Assembly (NCBI GenBank): GCA_009786025.1
Contig: WQUA01000019.1
Location: 1-42,551, forward strand
Reading direction: 5' to 3'
From: Pseudomonadota bacterium
GTDB taxonomy: Bacteria; Pseudomonadota; Gammaproteobacteria; Burkholderiales; Casimicrobiaceae
DNA: 42,551 nt
Position numbers and translations under genes: made by a program. Of the stretch, positions 1 through 8,595 are shown in pieces (positions within the stretch are counted from its first letter, which is position 1; each line of letters starts with the position of its first letter). The notes beneath the pieces were generated by a model. The model was not told where the DNA came from, searched no databases, and was given only the letters and a program-made list of their open reading frames with translations.

Positions 1-216
1 ACCGAGCGTTTCAAGTATTACCGCTACGAGGACCTGATGGCCCGCGATAAGGCCAGCCTGGACATTTTCTGGCTGAAGGACGAGAGCCTGGCCAATCTGG
101 ACGACCTGCCCCCGCCGGATGTGTTGCAACAGGAAATCATCGAGCATCTGGAAGCGGCGCTGTCGTCTTTTCGAGATGTGGCGGCGGCGTTGCCAAGGAC
201 GGGAATGGATTCTTGA
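1..216 (+). CDS. hsdM: Type I restriction-modification DNA methylase (HsdM), C-terminal end, partial
   Basis: The reading frame is open from base 1 to a TGA at 214-216 and gives 71 residues; the start lies outside the window. The segment reads like the end of a type I M subunit, with the pattern YRYEDLMARDKASLDIFWLK followed by an acidic Pro-rich stretch and a helical end, which is where HsdM contacts its partner subunits. HsdM methylates adenine and, with HsdS, recognises DNA; with HsdR it forms the restriction complex. No hsdS or hsdR follows on this strand, because rtcB converges directly from the other side, so any partners must lie upstream of the window. The family call rests only on this C-terminal signature. 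Activity cannot be judged because the SAM-binding and NPPF motifs are not in view. Confidence 0.8.
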   Translation, partial: TERFKYYRYEDLMARDKASLDIFWLKDESLANLDDLPPPDVLQQEIIEHLEAALSSFRDVAAALPRTGMDS

Positions 217-217
217 T

Positions 218-1414
218 TCACTCACTTGCCTTGAAGTTATAGACCGTCCTGATTCTCTCAAGCACATCCACCGTAGGCTGGATGTGCGGCAGGATGTCAT
301 CCATGCTCTTGTAGGCCATCGGCGATTCGTCCAGCGTTTTGCGATCCACTGAGGTGGAAAAAACGTCTTTCATTTCGGCGCGGAATTCGTCCATCGACAA
401 GGTGCTGAGTGCTTTGGTGCGGCTCATCAGCCGCCCCGCGCCGTGCGGCGCGGAACAATTCCACTCCGCGTTGCCCTTGCCGACGCAAATGAGGCTGCCG
501 TCGCGCATGTTGATCGGAATCAGCAGGTGTTCTCCCGCTTTGGCGGAAACGGCGCCTTTGCGCAACACCATGGTTTCGGTGTCGATGTAGTTGTGGATGG
601 TGGTGAAGCGGTCGGTTTCGGTCAGCCCCATGTCGTCCAGAATGATCTCCGTCATCGCCAGCCGGTTCAGCGACGCGAAACGCTGGATGATTTGCATATC
701 GTGCAGGTAATCGTCGAACAGTTTGCCTGAGGCGTAGGCCAGGTCTTTGGGAATGTCCGCGCCGACAATCAGGCGTTGGAGGGAATGTTCGATTTCGTGT
801 TCCCGCCCCGTGGTTTTCAGCGCGGCGATGGTGTCGCGCACCGCTTTTTTGGACGGTCCGGCCAGCCGTTTGCAGGCTTGTTCCTGATACCAGAGGGCGA
901 CTTCCTGCCCGAGGTGGCGGCTGCCGGAATGGACGATCAGGTAGAGCGCGCCATCGTCGGCACGATCCACTTCAATGAAGTGGTTGCCACCGCCCAATGT
1001 GCCGATGCTCAGTTGGGCGCGGTCGATGTTGACGCGATCGGCGCAGCGCAGTTTGTCGAGATTGATTTCCGCGTTCAGTGGGTGATGCTTTTTGCGGATG
1101 CCGCGGCCTGACGGAATTTTTGCGCGAATCAGGCGGTCGAGTTGGGCGAAATCAATGTCGCGTTCGGCGAGGCGCACGGTTTCCATTCCGCAGCCGATGT
1201 CAACACCGACCATCCCCGGCACGATTTTATCGGTGATGGTCATCGTGGTGCCGATGGTGCAGCCCTTGCCGGCGTGAACGTCCGGCATGATCCGAATCCG
1301 GCTGTCCGCGAACTCTTCGCGATCACAAACGGCCTGGATTTGCTTGAGCGCATCGGGCTCCAGTTCCCCGCAATAGCAAAGCGCCGAGTTGTGTTTGCCT
1401 TTGACTTCGATCAT
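218..1414 (-). CDS. rtcB: RNA-splicing ligase RtcB
   Basis: RtcB seals RNA ends carrying 2',3'-cyclic phosphate or 3'-phosphate to 5'-OH ends using GTP and Mn2+, in RNA repair or tRNA splicing. The 398-residue product has the full motif set: MPDVHAGKG at about 43-51, GVDIGCGM at 70-77, LGGGNHFIE at 140-148, HSGSR at 162-166, SAPHGAGR with the guanylylated His near 324, and DESPMAYKS near 362-370. I chose the ATG at 1412-1414 because the longer form begins with TTG and adds seven residues not typical of the family. It is the third gene of a minus-strand run after lysM and dprA, 28 bp downstream of dprA. No rtcA, archease or rtcR regulator is visible. Convergent with hsdM. Confidence 0.95.
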   Translation of the reverse strand: MIEVKGKHNSALCYCGELEPDALKQIQAVCDREEFADSRIRIMPDVHAGKGCTIGTTMTITDKIVPGMVGVDIGCGMETVRLAERDIDFAQLDRLIRAKIPSGRGIRKKHHPLNAEINLDKLRCADRVNIDRAQLSIGTLGGGNHFIEVDRADDGALYLIVHSGSRHLGQEVALWYQEQACKRLAGPSKKAVRDTIAALKTTGREHEIEHSLQRLIVGADIPKDLAYASGKLFDDYLHDMQIIQRFASLNRLAMTEIILDDMGLTETDRFTTIHNYIDTETMVLRKGAVSAKAGEHLLIPINMRDGSLICVGKGNAEWNCSAPHGAGRLMSRTKALSTLSMDEFRAEMKDVFSTSVDRKTLDESPMAYKSMDDILPHIQPTVDVLERIRTVYNFKASE

Positions 1415-1442
1415 GGCCAAACAGTTTAAACGCAATCAGGGG

Positions 1443-2591
1443 TCAGCGAATTTGCCAGCGCCCGCCCGGCAGCGCCGCGATGCGCCCTTGTAATTCCAGC
1501 ATAACCAGTTCTATTTGCAAGGTTTCGGCGCTGTGGCCGGTGCGCGCGACCAGCGTATCGAGATCAACCGGATCGTGACCGAGCGCCGTCAGAATGCCCT
1601 TGGTGTTTTCATCGGGCGCGCTTTCGCCGGTGTTTTTGGCGGCGCCCCCGCTGTCTTGCGCCGCCGCGCCGGAAAGCATTTTTTTGATTGACGATGGCGG
1701 CGATGCTTGCAACAGAATCGGCAGTTCGTCGAGGATGTCTTGCGCGGTTTCGACGAGTTTGGCACCTTCGCGAATCAGTTTGTGGCAGCCTTTGGAAAAC
1801 GGCGAGTGGATCGAGCCTGGTACGGCGAAAACTTCGCGTCCCTGTTCTCCCGCCAGCCGCGCGGTGATCAGCGAGCCGGACGACGACGAGGCTTCAACGA
1901 CGAGAACACCCTGCGCCAAGCCGCTGATGATCCGGTTGCGGCGCGGGAAATTCGCCGGCAGCGGCGGCGTGCCCGGCAGGAATTCGGAAAGGATGCCGCC
2001 TTTTTCGGCGAGTCGATGTGCAAGCGCGTGGTTTCGCGCTGGATAGACGCGGTCAGGGCCGGTGCCAATCACTGCCAGGCTGGAGCCGACGCTGGTCAGC
2101 GCGCCTTCGTGGGCGGCAGCGTCGATGCCCAGCGCCAAACCGGAAATGATGGTGACGCCCGCTTGCGACAACGCGGCGGCGAAAGCGCGAGCGTTATCCA
2201 GTCCTTGCGGGGTGGCGTTGCGGCTGCCGACGACGGCCAGCGCCGGCCGCGACAACAGTTCTCTTCGGCCAACGAAAAAGAAGACCGGCGGCGCATCGTT
2301 CAATTCAAGCAGCGACGGCGGATAATCCGGGTCATCCCAGGTGATCAGTTGATGCCCCGCTTCGGCCAGCCAGGCTTGCGCGGTCGCCAGCCGTTCGGGA
2401 TCGGGGGATTGCAGGCGGTTCAGCGCCGCTTTCGGCACAAACGCCGCAAGCCTCGTCGGCGGCGTCGCCAGCACGGCTTCCGGCGTGCCGAATTCGCGCA
2501 GCAGTCGCGCCAGAACCGGCGCTGACAAGCCCCATAATGCCAACGCCACCCAAGCTCGCGCACGGGTGGCGTCGTTGGTGTTGATCGCCAT
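1443..2591 (-). CDS. dprA: DNA processing protein DprA (Smf)
   Basis: DprA binds incoming single-stranded DNA during natural transformation and loads RecA on it. The 382-residue protein shows the order typical of the family: an N-terminal helical (SAM-like) part, a Rossmann fold with VGSRNATPQG at 121-130, SGLALGIDAAAH at 150-161, FPRRNRIISGL at 215-225, SGSLITA near 238-244 and VPGSIHSPFSKG near 257-268, then a low-complexity linker and a C-terminal winged-helix-like segment from about 330. The ATG at 2589-2591 lies 14 bp after the LysM gene, so the two are probably co-transcribed, as is common in betaproteobacteria. The stop codon sits at the edge of a degenerate heptad repeat (see findings). 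dprA is widespread and does not by itself show that the organism is competent. Confidence 0.96.
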   Translation of the reverse strand: MAINTNDATRARAWVALALWGLSAPVLARLLREFGTPEAVLATPPTRLAAFVPKAALNRLQSPDPERLATAQAWLAEAGHQLITWDDPDYPPSLLELNDAPPVFFFVGRRELLSRPALAVVGSRNATPQGLDNARAFAAALSQAGVTIISGLALGIDAAAHEGALTSVGSSLAVIGTGPDRVYPARNHALAHRLAEKGGILSEFLPGTPPLPANFPRRNRIISGLAQGVLVVEASSSSGSLITARLAGEQGREVFAVPGSIHSPFSKGCHKLIREGAKLVETAQDILDELPILLQASPPSSIKKMLSGAAAQDSGGAAKNTGESAPDENTKGILTALGHDPVDLDTLVARTGHSAETLQIELVMLELQGRIAALPGGRWQIR

Positions 2592-2605
2592 TCGTTGTCG
2601 GCGCT

Positions 2606-3724
2606 TTACGGATTACGCACAAAATCGCCGACGTTGACCGGATCGGTCGTGTTCAGCGTCAGCGCATACGAAGCATTTTCAAACACACGGAAGACGAAGG
2701 CCAGCGCAATCCGTTCATCGGGCACCCGGATTTTGTTCGGGGTCTTGTACCAGGTCGTCTGATCAAAGCCGCGAACGATTTGCTCGCGCTCCGTGTTCGG
2801 GCGCGGATCGATGATAGGCGCTACTTGCCGGTACACCGCCAACACGTGCCCGACTTCGACCCCTTGTTTTGCGCCCTGATCAATCACGACGATTTCGCGC
2901 CGCCCTATTTCGGACGAGCCGCGGAACGAAGAAACGATGAACGCCTCGATTGTGCGATTCGGCGCATGCGGTACGTAGTTTGTCACCACTTCGCTCGGCA
3001 CCGGCACCAACCGGTCGCCGACGCTGATCTCTTCGTTCGACGACAAGATGCGTAGGGTACTCGCTTCATTAGCATCGCTACCGAAACGTTCGACTTCGGT
3101 GTTCCCAAGATAACGGTATTCAATCCCCAGCAACTTGCCTTCGATGTCGCGGATCGCTTTGCCCGGGCGGAAGATGTCCCAGCGCGTTCCTTTGTCCTGA
3201 GTGACGCCAACTGCGTAAACGAAGTCGTTGGAACCTTGCAGGATACGGGAGCGAGCGCGGGCTTCGACGATTTCGGCGGCTTTGCTCAGCCCATCCGGGC
3301 CGGCGATGAACGAGTGCGTCAGGAACGGCTCGATGTCGCTCGGCGGAATGCTTGGAATTTCTGAGTGCGGCAGCGGGGAGGCTCGCACCGACGGCGAGAT
3401 TTTTTCGATCGACAAACGAGGCTCGCCATTACCGTTGCCGTTGCGCGACAACACAATCACATCGCCCGGATAAATCCAGTGCGGATTTTTGATCTGGTCT
3501 TTGTTCATATTCCAGATCTCAGGCCAGCGCCATGGTTTGTCCAGATATTTTCCGGCGATACCCCAGAGCGTGTCGCCTTTCTGCACCGTATAGCGATCCG
3601 GCGCGTCGCTGCGGACGGTCAGTTTGTCGGCATCTGCTGTTTGCGCCAGGGATCCCCAGCTCAAACAAACTGCTGCGATCAGAACAAAGGCCTTGGCGGC
3701 CATGATAGACTTTTGACGTGCCAT
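2606..3724 (-). CDS. LysM peptidoglycan-binding domain protein, secreted
   Basis: The 372-residue protein begins with a signal-peptide-like segment (hydrophobic residues about 8-27) followed by one LysM domain at about 45-92, recognisable from YTVQKGDTLWGIAGKYL and ending in YPGDVIVL. The remaining 270 residues are a beta-rich region without a family name I can assign. LysM binds peptidoglycan, so the protein probably acts in the periplasm or at the cell wall. The ATG at 3722-3724 is preceded by AAAGGGG at good spacing; a second Met at residue 8 is possible. It leads the minus-strand lysM-dprA-rtcB run and is divergent from def, an arrangement often seen in betaproteobacteria. The exact role is unknown. 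Confidence 0.9.
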   Translation of the reverse strand: MARQKSIMAAKAFVLIAAVCLSWGSLAQTADADKLTVRSDAPDRYTVQKGDTLWGIAGKYLDKPWRWPEIWNMNKDQIKNPHWIYPGDVIVLSRNGNGNGEPRLSIEKISPSVRASPLPHSEIPSIPPSDIEPFLTHSFIAGPDGLSKAAEIVEARARSRILQGSNDFVYAVGVTQDKGTRWDIFRPGKAIRDIEGKLLGIEYRYLGNTEVERFGSDANEASTLRILSSNEEISVGDRLVPVPSEVVTNYVPHAPNRTIEAFIVSSFRGSSEIGRREIVVIDQGAKQGVEVGHVLAVYRQVAPIIDPRPNTEREQIVRGFDQTTWYKTPNKIRVPDERIALAFVFRVFENASYALTLNTTDPVNVGDFVRNP

Positions 3725-3797
3725 GTGATCCCCTTTCAGCGGGAACGCGGGTGTTAATTTCTGAATAAACTACCACAAAATAAGGACTTGCAAAGCA

Positions 3798-3811
3798 TTT
3801 TGCATGCAAAA
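3798..3811. promoter_or_regulatory. 14-bp perfect palindrome between divergent lysM and def
   Basis: TTTTGCATGCAAAA is a perfect inverted repeat lying 27 bp before the def start and 74 bp before the LysM gene start. TGCAA also occurs on both sides (around 3789 and 3813). Its position in the shared control region suggests an operator, but no regulator can be named from the sequence. Confidence 0.35.
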
Positions 3812-3837
3812 CCTGCAATGTTTTCACGGAGTGTTGT

Positions 3838-4341
3838 ATGGCCTTGCTTCCCATCCTCGAATACCCGGATTCCCGGTTGAGAACAATCGCCAAGCCGGTG
3901 GCCGAAATCACGCCAGAAATCCGGCAGTTGATCCGCGACATGACCGAGACCATGTACGCGGCGCCCGGTATCGGACTGGCCGCAACCCAGGTGGATTTTC
4001 ATCGGCAAATCATCGTGATAGACATCTCCGAGACCAAGGATGCGCCGCTGGTGCTGATTAACCCGGAGATCATCGAAAGCAGCGGCGAGATTTACGGTGA
4101 GGAAGGTTGCCTGTCGGTTCCGGGTTATTACGACGAGATAAAACGCGCCGAAAACATTACAGTTCGGGCGATGAACGAAGACGGCCATAGCTACGAATTT
4201 GACGCCGATGGCATTCTTGCGGTTTGCATACAGCATGAAATCGACCACCTCCGCGGCAAAGTTTTCGTCGATTACCTATCGGCGCTGAAGCGATCGCGCG
4301 TTGCTGCCAAACTGCGCAAGCAGCGGCGAGTGACGATGTAG
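3838..4341 (+). CDS. def: Peptide deformylase
   Basis: Removes the formyl group from the N-terminal methionine of new proteins in the cytosol. The 167-residue protein has all three signature motifs: GIGLAATQV at 44-52, EGCLSVP at 89-95 with metal ligand Cys91, and HEIDH at 133-137 with metal ligands His133 and His137 and catalytic Glu134. Length and motif spacing match the main bacterial class. The ATG at 3838 has only a weak GGAG upstream (3828-3831). Its usual partner fmt, which adds the formyl group, lies downstream on the same strand, but here 481 bp of repeat-rich DNA separates them instead of the usual tight spacing. Confidence 0.97.
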   Translation: MALLPILEYPDSRLRTIAKPVAEITPEIRQLIRDMTETMYAAPGIGLAATQVDFHRQIIVIDISETKDAPLVLINPEIIESSGEIYGEEGCLSVPGYYDEIKRAENITVRAMNEDGHSYEFDADGILAVCIQHEIDHLRGKVFVDYLSALKRSRVAAKLRKQRRVTM

Positions 4342-4400
4342 CCAGAGGTCAGGAATCAGGGCGCAAGGCGGGAATAGTGAACCAAAAACATGATTTCACT

Positions 4401-4426
4401 GCAAAGAACGCAAAGAGCACAAAGAA
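4401..4426 (+). repeat. CGCAAAGAA-type dispersed repeat, copy 1
   Basis: The sequence GCAAAGAACGCAAAGAGCAC followed by AAAGAA has near-identical copies at 8596-8625, 19276-19304, 19475-19503, 28936-28961 and 36581-36600. All lie wholly or mostly between genes. It is built from short A-rich steps about 8-9 bp long. Confidence 0.7.
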
Positions 4427-4750
4427 ATTCTCATGCGAAGGAGCGAAGAAAAAGTCGCTTGCCGGATGAAGGGGAGGGAGTTCGGCGAAGGCGGCGGGGG
4501 TTTGAAGCCTTCTCCCGCGTGCGTAAGCAGGGGAGAGGAATTTCTTTACGCCTTTGCGCGAGGCCAAAACGCCGCGGTTCACGGCGCCCGCCACGACCGC
4601 GTTCTTTGCTGAATAGGATAGGTACGGTCGGGAGGGGCGCCACCCCGGACTTTCACCGGAATTCCTCATTTCATGAAGGTTGATAGCCAACAACGCGGCA
4701 GCCATAGCGACTTTCTGCTGTCCGACCGTGTTTAAATAATACCCCAGATC

Positions 4751-4793
4751 GTAGCAAGCGTGGCCCGAATAAGCGAAGCGCCATCCGGGCTAC
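4751..4793. repeat. REP-like hairpin (GTAGC...GGGCTAC)
   Basis: The arms GCCCG (4763-4767) and CGGGC (4786-4790) flank AAGCGAAGCG, and GTAGC/GGCTAC lie at the ends. This matches the general pattern of a dispersed hairpin that I recognise from many proteobacterial genomes (GTAGCCCGGATG and relatives). Only one copy is in the window. Confidence 0.55.
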
Positions 4794-4795
4794 AA

Positions 4796-4822
4796 TCTGA
4801 CCTCTGACCTCTGACCTCTGAA
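4796..4822 (+). repeat. TCTGACC heptad array abutting the fmt start
   Basis: Three exact TCTGACC units (4796-4802, 4803-4809, 4810-4816) and a partial fourth (TCTGAA) run directly into the ATG at 4823. Because 7 is not a multiple of 3, the units place TGA in all three forward frames. No Shine-Dalgarno site lies between the array and fmt, so this DNA is the leader of fmt. Confidence 0.8.
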
Positions 4823-5755
4823 ATGCGCCTCGCCTTTGCCGGAACTCCCGATTTTGCCGCTACGATTCTTGCCGCGTTGATAGACGGCGGCTATGCGCCC
4901 GAGTTTGTGCTTACCCAGCCTGACCGTGCGCAGGGGCGTGGCTTGAAGCTGACGGCTTCGCCGGTCAAGCAGCTTGCGACAGCGCATGGTATTCCAGTGT
5001 TGCAGCCACCGACGCTGAAAACCGACGACGCCCGCGCCCCGTTGCTGGTGCGGCCGCTCGATGTGCTGGTGGTCGCTGCGTACGGTCTGATTCTGCCGCC
5101 GCCAATCCTCGCCTGGCCTCGTTTCGGTTGCTTGAATGTGCATGCCTCGCTGCTACCTCGCTGGCGCGGCGCGGCGCCGATTCAGCACGCGCTTCTGGCC
5201 GGCGACACTAAAACCGGCATCACGTTGATGCAGATGGACGCCGGTCTCGACACCGGCGCGATGATTGCGGCGCGCGAAATCCCGATCAATTCCGGGGACA
5301 CGGCGGGCAGCGTCCATGACGCCCTTGCCATCGTCGGCGCTGCGTTGACGGTGGATGCCTTGCACCGACTGGAAAAAGAGGGAGCGTTGCCCGGCTCTCC
5401 GCAAAACGATGCGCTCGCTACTTACGCCGGCAAGATCGACAAATCGCACGCCTGTATCGACTGGTCGCAAGACGCCGCGACGATCGAGCACACCATCCGC
5501 GCGTTCAACCCTGTACCGGGGGCGCATACCTTGCTGCATGGCGTGCCGCTCAAGCTCTGGCGCGCCACTCTTTTGCCGGGCACAACGGACGCCGAGCCCG
5601 GCGTCGTGCTGGCGGCGCAGCCTCACGGTATTGACATCGCTTGTTGCAACGGCGCGCTCAGAATTCTGGAATTGCAGCCTGCCGGCAGCAAACGACAAAC
5701 AGCGGCGGCCTTTCTGGCGGGACATTTGTTGCCGCCGGGAAGTCGGATAGGATGA
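4823..5755 (+). CDS. fmt: Methionyl-tRNA formyltransferase
   Basis: Transfers a formyl group from 10-formyltetrahydrofolate to Met-tRNA(fMet), making the initiator tRNA. The 310-residue protein has the N-terminal Rossmann part (MRLAFAGTPDFAA), the catalytic triad Asn105, His107 and Asp143 in the contexts NVHASLLPRWRGAAPI and GLDTG, and a C-terminal OB-like tRNA-binding domain from about residue 205 (IRAFNPVPGAHT). Length is normal. The ATG at 4823 is the only sensible start because the protein begins with the expected strand, yet it has no Shine-Dalgarno site; the leader is the heptad array. It functions with def, upstream on the same strand. Confidence 0.97.
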   Translation: MRLAFAGTPDFAATILAALIDGGYAPEFVLTQPDRAQGRGLKLTASPVKQLATAHGIPVLQPPTLKTDDARAPLLVRPLDVLVVAAYGLILPPPILAWPRFGCLNVHASLLPRWRGAAPIQHALLAGDTKTGITLMQMDAGLDTGAMIAAREIPINSGDTAGSVHDALAIVGAALTVDALHRLEKEGALPGSPQNDALATYAGKIDKSHACIDWSQDAATIEHTIRAFNPVPGAHTLLHGVPLKLWRATLLPGTTDAEPGVVLAAQPHGIDIACCNGALRILELQPAGSKRQTAAAFLAGHLLPPGSRIG

Positions 5756-5859
5756 TATATATTTATTCTAAAACATTCCATAGTGTTTGATTTTCCGTGA
5801 ATATTTAAGTAACTCAGGAACTTTTTATATAAAAATAGGTCACATCATAGTTTAATTTG

Positions 5860-5888
5860 TTGACACCGCCCATCATCTCATCGACAAT
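5860..5888 (+). promoter_or_regulatory. Probable sigma-70 promoter of the nsrR-like gene
   Basis: TTGACA at 5860-5865 is followed after 17 bp by GACAAT at 5883-5888 (four of six consensus bases). It lies in an AT-rich stretch (5756-5860) that differs from the surrounding GC-rich DNA. The start codon at 5932 leaves a leader of about 37 nt. Confidence 0.6.
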
Positions 5889-5931
5889 TGACAATCAGCT
5901 TACTTGTAAAAAAATCGTAAGAAAAGCGATC

Positions 5932-6384
5932 ATGCGACTTAATACTTTTACCGATTATTCATTACGCGCCCTGATCTACCTGGCGCTCAAAAATTCGACG
6001 CTGGTGACTCGCCGCGAGATTGCCGCCGCTCACGACATTTCCGACAACCATTTGATGAAGGTTGTTCATTTCCTGTCGCGCAACGGTTATATCGAAACCA
6101 TGCGCGGCAAGGGCGGTGGCATGCGGCTGGCGCGGGCGCCGGAAAAAATCAACATCGGCAAACTGGTTCGTGACTGCGAGGCCGATATTCCGCTCGTCGA
6201 GTGTTTCAAATGCGACAGCAGCGCACGCGACGGCGGTTGCCGGCTGACCGGTATCTGCTCCCTCGCCGGCTTCCTGAGCGAAGCGCACCAGGCGATGTAC
6301 AAAACACTGGAACGCTACTCGCTTGCCGACATCGTCGTTAAAGAAGCGGCCATGCGGCGGCGCCTGGGACTGAAAGCAAGCTGA
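5932..6384 (+). CDS. nsrR: Rrf2-family transcriptional regulator, NsrR type
   Basis: NsrR is an iron-sulfur repressor that senses nitric oxide and controls NO detoxification genes. The 150-residue protein has the Rrf2 winged helix (MRLNTFTDYSLRALIYLA, then DISDNHLMKVVHFL and GGGMRLAR) and a cysteine cluster Cys91, Cys94, Cys103 and Cys109; the spacing of 91, 103 and 109 fits the three-cysteine ligand set of NsrR better than that of IscR. The start at ATG 5932 was chosen over a longer form because family members begin with MRLN or MRLT. It stands alone after fmt with its own promoter; targets such as hmp or norB are not in the window. IscR or another Rrf2 member is the alternative. Confidence 0.82.
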   Translation: MRLNTFTDYSLRALIYLALKNSTLVTRREIAAAHDISDNHLMKVVHFLSRNGYIETMRGKGGGMRLARAPEKINIGKLVRDCEADIPLVECFKCDSSARDGGCRLTGICSLAGFLSEAHQAMYKTLERYSLADIVVKEAAMRRRLGLKAS

Positions 6385-6492
6385 TTGCGTCGTTCCTGCG
6401 GTATCGCGTCGATAACGACATAAAGCGTAGCGGCATAAAACGGCAATCCGGGGGCTCTTTTTCTCAGTTCCCTCATATAAAAGCAACTCCAG

Positions 6493-6513
6493 CCCTCCCC
6501 TTGAGGGGGAGGG
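6493..6513. repeat. CCCTCCCC hairpin between convergent nsrR and metW
   Basis: CCCTCCCC (6493-6500) pairs perfectly with GGGGAGGG (6506-6513) across a 5-nt loop. It belongs to the same hairpin group as 8537-8562 and 19346-19369. It may serve as a transcription end for both convergent genes, though there is no T-run on either side. Confidence 0.5.
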
Positions 6514-6543
6514 TATCTTTGTGCACGGCAAGACCCAAAGGGT

Positions 6544-7170
6544 TCAAGTGCCTGAGCGCTGGAAGCGGTACAGCGCCAGTTGCCCAAACACATTCGGCAA
6601 AAAAGTCACCGGCGTATCGCCGGCCAGCACTTGCCGCGCCAACACGTGATAACCGCGTACGGCCAGAAAATGGTCGAAGTCCTTGACTGTGCACAAATGA
6701 ATGTTCGGCGTGTCGTACCACTGATACGGCAGCGATTTGGACACCGGCATCCGGCCACGCAGGATTTGCCAGCGGTGTGACCAGTGGCCGAAATTCGGGA
6801 AAGTGACGATCGCTTCACGACCGACGCGCAACATGCTTTCGATCAGCGCTTCCAGTCGGTGCATCGCCTGCAAAGTCTGCGACAAAATCACGCAATCGAA
6901 ACTGCCGTCAACAAAGTCGGCCAAGCCGCTTTCGAGATCGCGCTGCAAGACATTGACGCGGTTGGCGATGCTGGCTTTGACGCCTTCAATCGAAATCTCG
7001 ACGCCGTAGCCGGTGACCTGCCGCGTCCGCCGCAAATACGCCAGCAAACTGCCGTCGCCGCAACCCAGGTCGAGCACCCGTGCACCAGGCGCGACCCAGC
7101 CCGCGATCAGCGAAAAATCGCTGCGCACCATCGCTGTCGAAGCGTTCGCTTTTTTGAGTTCGTTGTTCAT
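6544..7170 (-). CDS. metW: Methionine biosynthesis protein MetW
   Basis: A small SAM-dependent-methyltransferase-fold protein found next to metX in many proteobacteria and linked to methionine synthesis; its exact reaction is not settled. The 208-residue protein has motif I VLDLGCGDGSLLAYL near the N-terminus, then DFVDGSFDCVILSQTLQ and the family-typical VTFPNFGHWSHRWQ. The ATG at 7168-7170 overlaps the metX stop as TGATG, so the two are translationally coupled; a GTG one codon upstream is possible but less likely. Convergent with the nsrR-like gene. Confidence 0.95.
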   Translation of the reverse strand: MNNELKKANASTAMVRSDFSLIAGWVAPGARVLDLGCGDGSLLAYLRRTRQVTGYGVEISIEGVKASIANRVNVLQRDLESGLADFVDGSFDCVILSQTLQAMHRLEALIESMLRVGREAIVTFPNFGHWSHRWQILRGRMPVSKSLPYQWYDTPNIHLCTVKDFDHFLAVRGYHVLARQVLAGDTPVTFLPNVFGQLALYRFQRSGT

Positions 7171-8345
7171 CACACAGCCTCCCGCTCGTTGAGTTCGGCG
7201 GCAATTCGATCATAGTACGCCCGCACGGTCGCGTGGTATTGCGCGTCATCGTGCAGGAACGCATCGTGCCCGTGCGGCGCGTCGATTTCGGCATACGACA
7301 CATCGCGCCGGTTGTCGATCAGCGCCCGCATGATTTCGTGCGACCGCTTGGAGGGGAATCGCCAGTCGGTCGTGAACGAAACGATCAGAAACGCGCAGCG
7401 CGCATCTTCCAGCGCTTTCGATAAATCGCCGTTGTGCGCGACTGCCGGGTCAAAATAGTCGAGCGCCTTGGTGATGCGCAAATAAGTGTTGGCGTCGAAA
7501 TAGCCGGCGAATTTTTCGCCTTGATAGCGCAGGTACGATTCGATTTGAAATTCGGGCGCAAACGAAAACTTCAAACCCTCGCGCAATTGCCGCCCGAACT
7601 TCGCTTCCATCTGCTCGCCCGACAAATAGGTGATGTGCCCGAGCATTCGCGCTACCCGTAACCCGCGCCGCGGCCGCGTGCCGTGTCGCGCATAATGGCC
7701 GTCGAAAAAATCGGGATCGGAAAGAATCGCCTGTCGCGCGACTTCGTTGAACGCAATGTTCTCCGCTGACAGTTTCGGCGCGGAAGCGATCACCAAACCG
7801 TGCGCCAACCGCATCGGATAGCGAATCGCCCAGCACAAAGTCTGCATGCCGCCGAGCGAGCCGCCCATCACCGCCGCCCAGCGAGCGATACCAAGATAAT
7901 CGGCCAACCGTGCTTGCGCATCCACCCAATCCTCGACCGTCACCAGCGGAAAATCAGCACCCCAGGGTAGCCCTGTCGCCGGATTGATCGACACCGGCCC
8001 GCTTGAACCGAAACAACTGCCGAGATTGTTGACGCTGACGACGAAGAAGCGGGTCGTATCGAGCGGCTTGCCGGGGCCAACCATGTTGTCCCACCAGCCG
8101 ATGTTGTCCGGCGCGTCTTCGTAATAACCGGCGACATGGTGCGACGCATTCAGCGCGTGACAAATCAGCACCGCGTTGGAACGCTCCTTGTTCAAAGTCC
8201 CGTAAGTTTCATAGGCCAGCTCGAACGAATCAAGCGTCGCGCCGCACGCCAGCGGCAACGGCGTTGCGAAATGCGCTTGCCGCGGCGCTACCGCGCCTAC
8301 GGAATGCGCCACGCCATCCATTTTTGTTGTCAGTGAAGACACCAT
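7170..8345 (-). CDS. metX: Homoserine O-acyltransferase MetX
   Basis: Activates homoserine by acylation, the first dedicated step of methionine synthesis. The 391-residue alpha/beta hydrolase shows the nucleophile elbow GGSLGG with the catalytic Ser, SFTTDWRFP with the catalytic Asp, and [10 protein letters not shown] with the catalytic His near the C-terminus. Proteobacterial MetX proteins may use succinyl-CoA or acetyl-CoA, and I cannot decide between them from sequence reading alone. The ATG at 8343-8345 has GAGGAG about 7 bp upstream. It is the first gene of the metX-metW pair. I found no SAM riboswitch-like structure in the leader. Confidence 0.96.
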   Translation of the reverse strand: MVSSLTTKMDGVAHSVGAVAPRQAHFATPLPLACGATLDSFELAYETYGTLNKERSNAVLICHALNASHHVAGYYEDAPDNIGWWDNMVGPGKPLDTTRFFVVSVNNLGSCFGSSGPVSINPATGLPWGADFPLVTVEDWVDAQARLADYLGIARWAAVMGGSLGGMQTLCWAIRYPMRLAHGLVIASAPKLSAENIAFNEVARQAILSDPDFFDGHYARHGTRPRRGLRVARMLGHITYLSGEQMEAKFGRQLREGLKFSFAPEFQIESYLRYQGEKFAGYFDANTYLRITKALDYFDPAVAHNGDLSKALEDARCAFLIVSFTTDWRFPSKRSHEIMRALIDNRRDVSYAEIDAPHGHDAFLHDDAQYHATVRAYYDRIAAELNEREAV

Positions 8346-8536
8346 TATCGACTCCTCGTTACGAACATGCTCAACACCCAGCCTACGTTTCGGCCAATCG
8401 GGCGGGCAGTTTGAAGAGCGATGGAGATTTCACTGCGCCGTTTTAGCCGTATTTATTGCGCGCCCGCAAGCTGGATCAAATCGGCGCGTTTCGGTTTTCG
8501 CCCATTATAACCACAAATCGGGGGGCAGGAATATTT

Positions 8537-8562
8537 CCCCTCTCCCGCATGCGGGAGAGGGG
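8537..8562. repeat. Perfect hairpin of the CCTCTCCCGC group
   Basis: CCCCTCTCCCGCA is followed directly by its exact reverse complement TGCGGGAGAGGGG, a 26-bp palindrome. Relatives with the same arms lie at 19346-19369, 39663-39688 (C-rich variant), about 4508-4538 and about 35776-35800 (both degenerate). Confidence 0.75.
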
Positions 8563-8595
8563 CGATCCTTCTTTGCGCCCTCGCGCGAGAATTCT

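Larger units (their letters stand above)
4342..4822. other. Repeat-filled gap between def and fmt
   Basis: No convincing gene. In order it holds a degenerate heptad repeat just after the def stop (4344-4368), a CGCAAAGAA-type repeat (4401-4426), an imperfect hairpin of the CTCTCCC...GGGAGAG type (about 4508-4538), a REP-like hairpin ending in GGGCTAC (4751-4793), and four copies of TCTGACC abutting the fmt start (4796-4822). ORFs of 60-118 codons on both strands here have no recognisable protein features and are best explained by the repeats. Confidence 0.7.

Noticed and set aside
8346..8460. SAM or SAH riboswitch before metX
   Set aside because: Reading the leader on the minus strand I found no multi-stem structure of the known classes, only a ribosome site.
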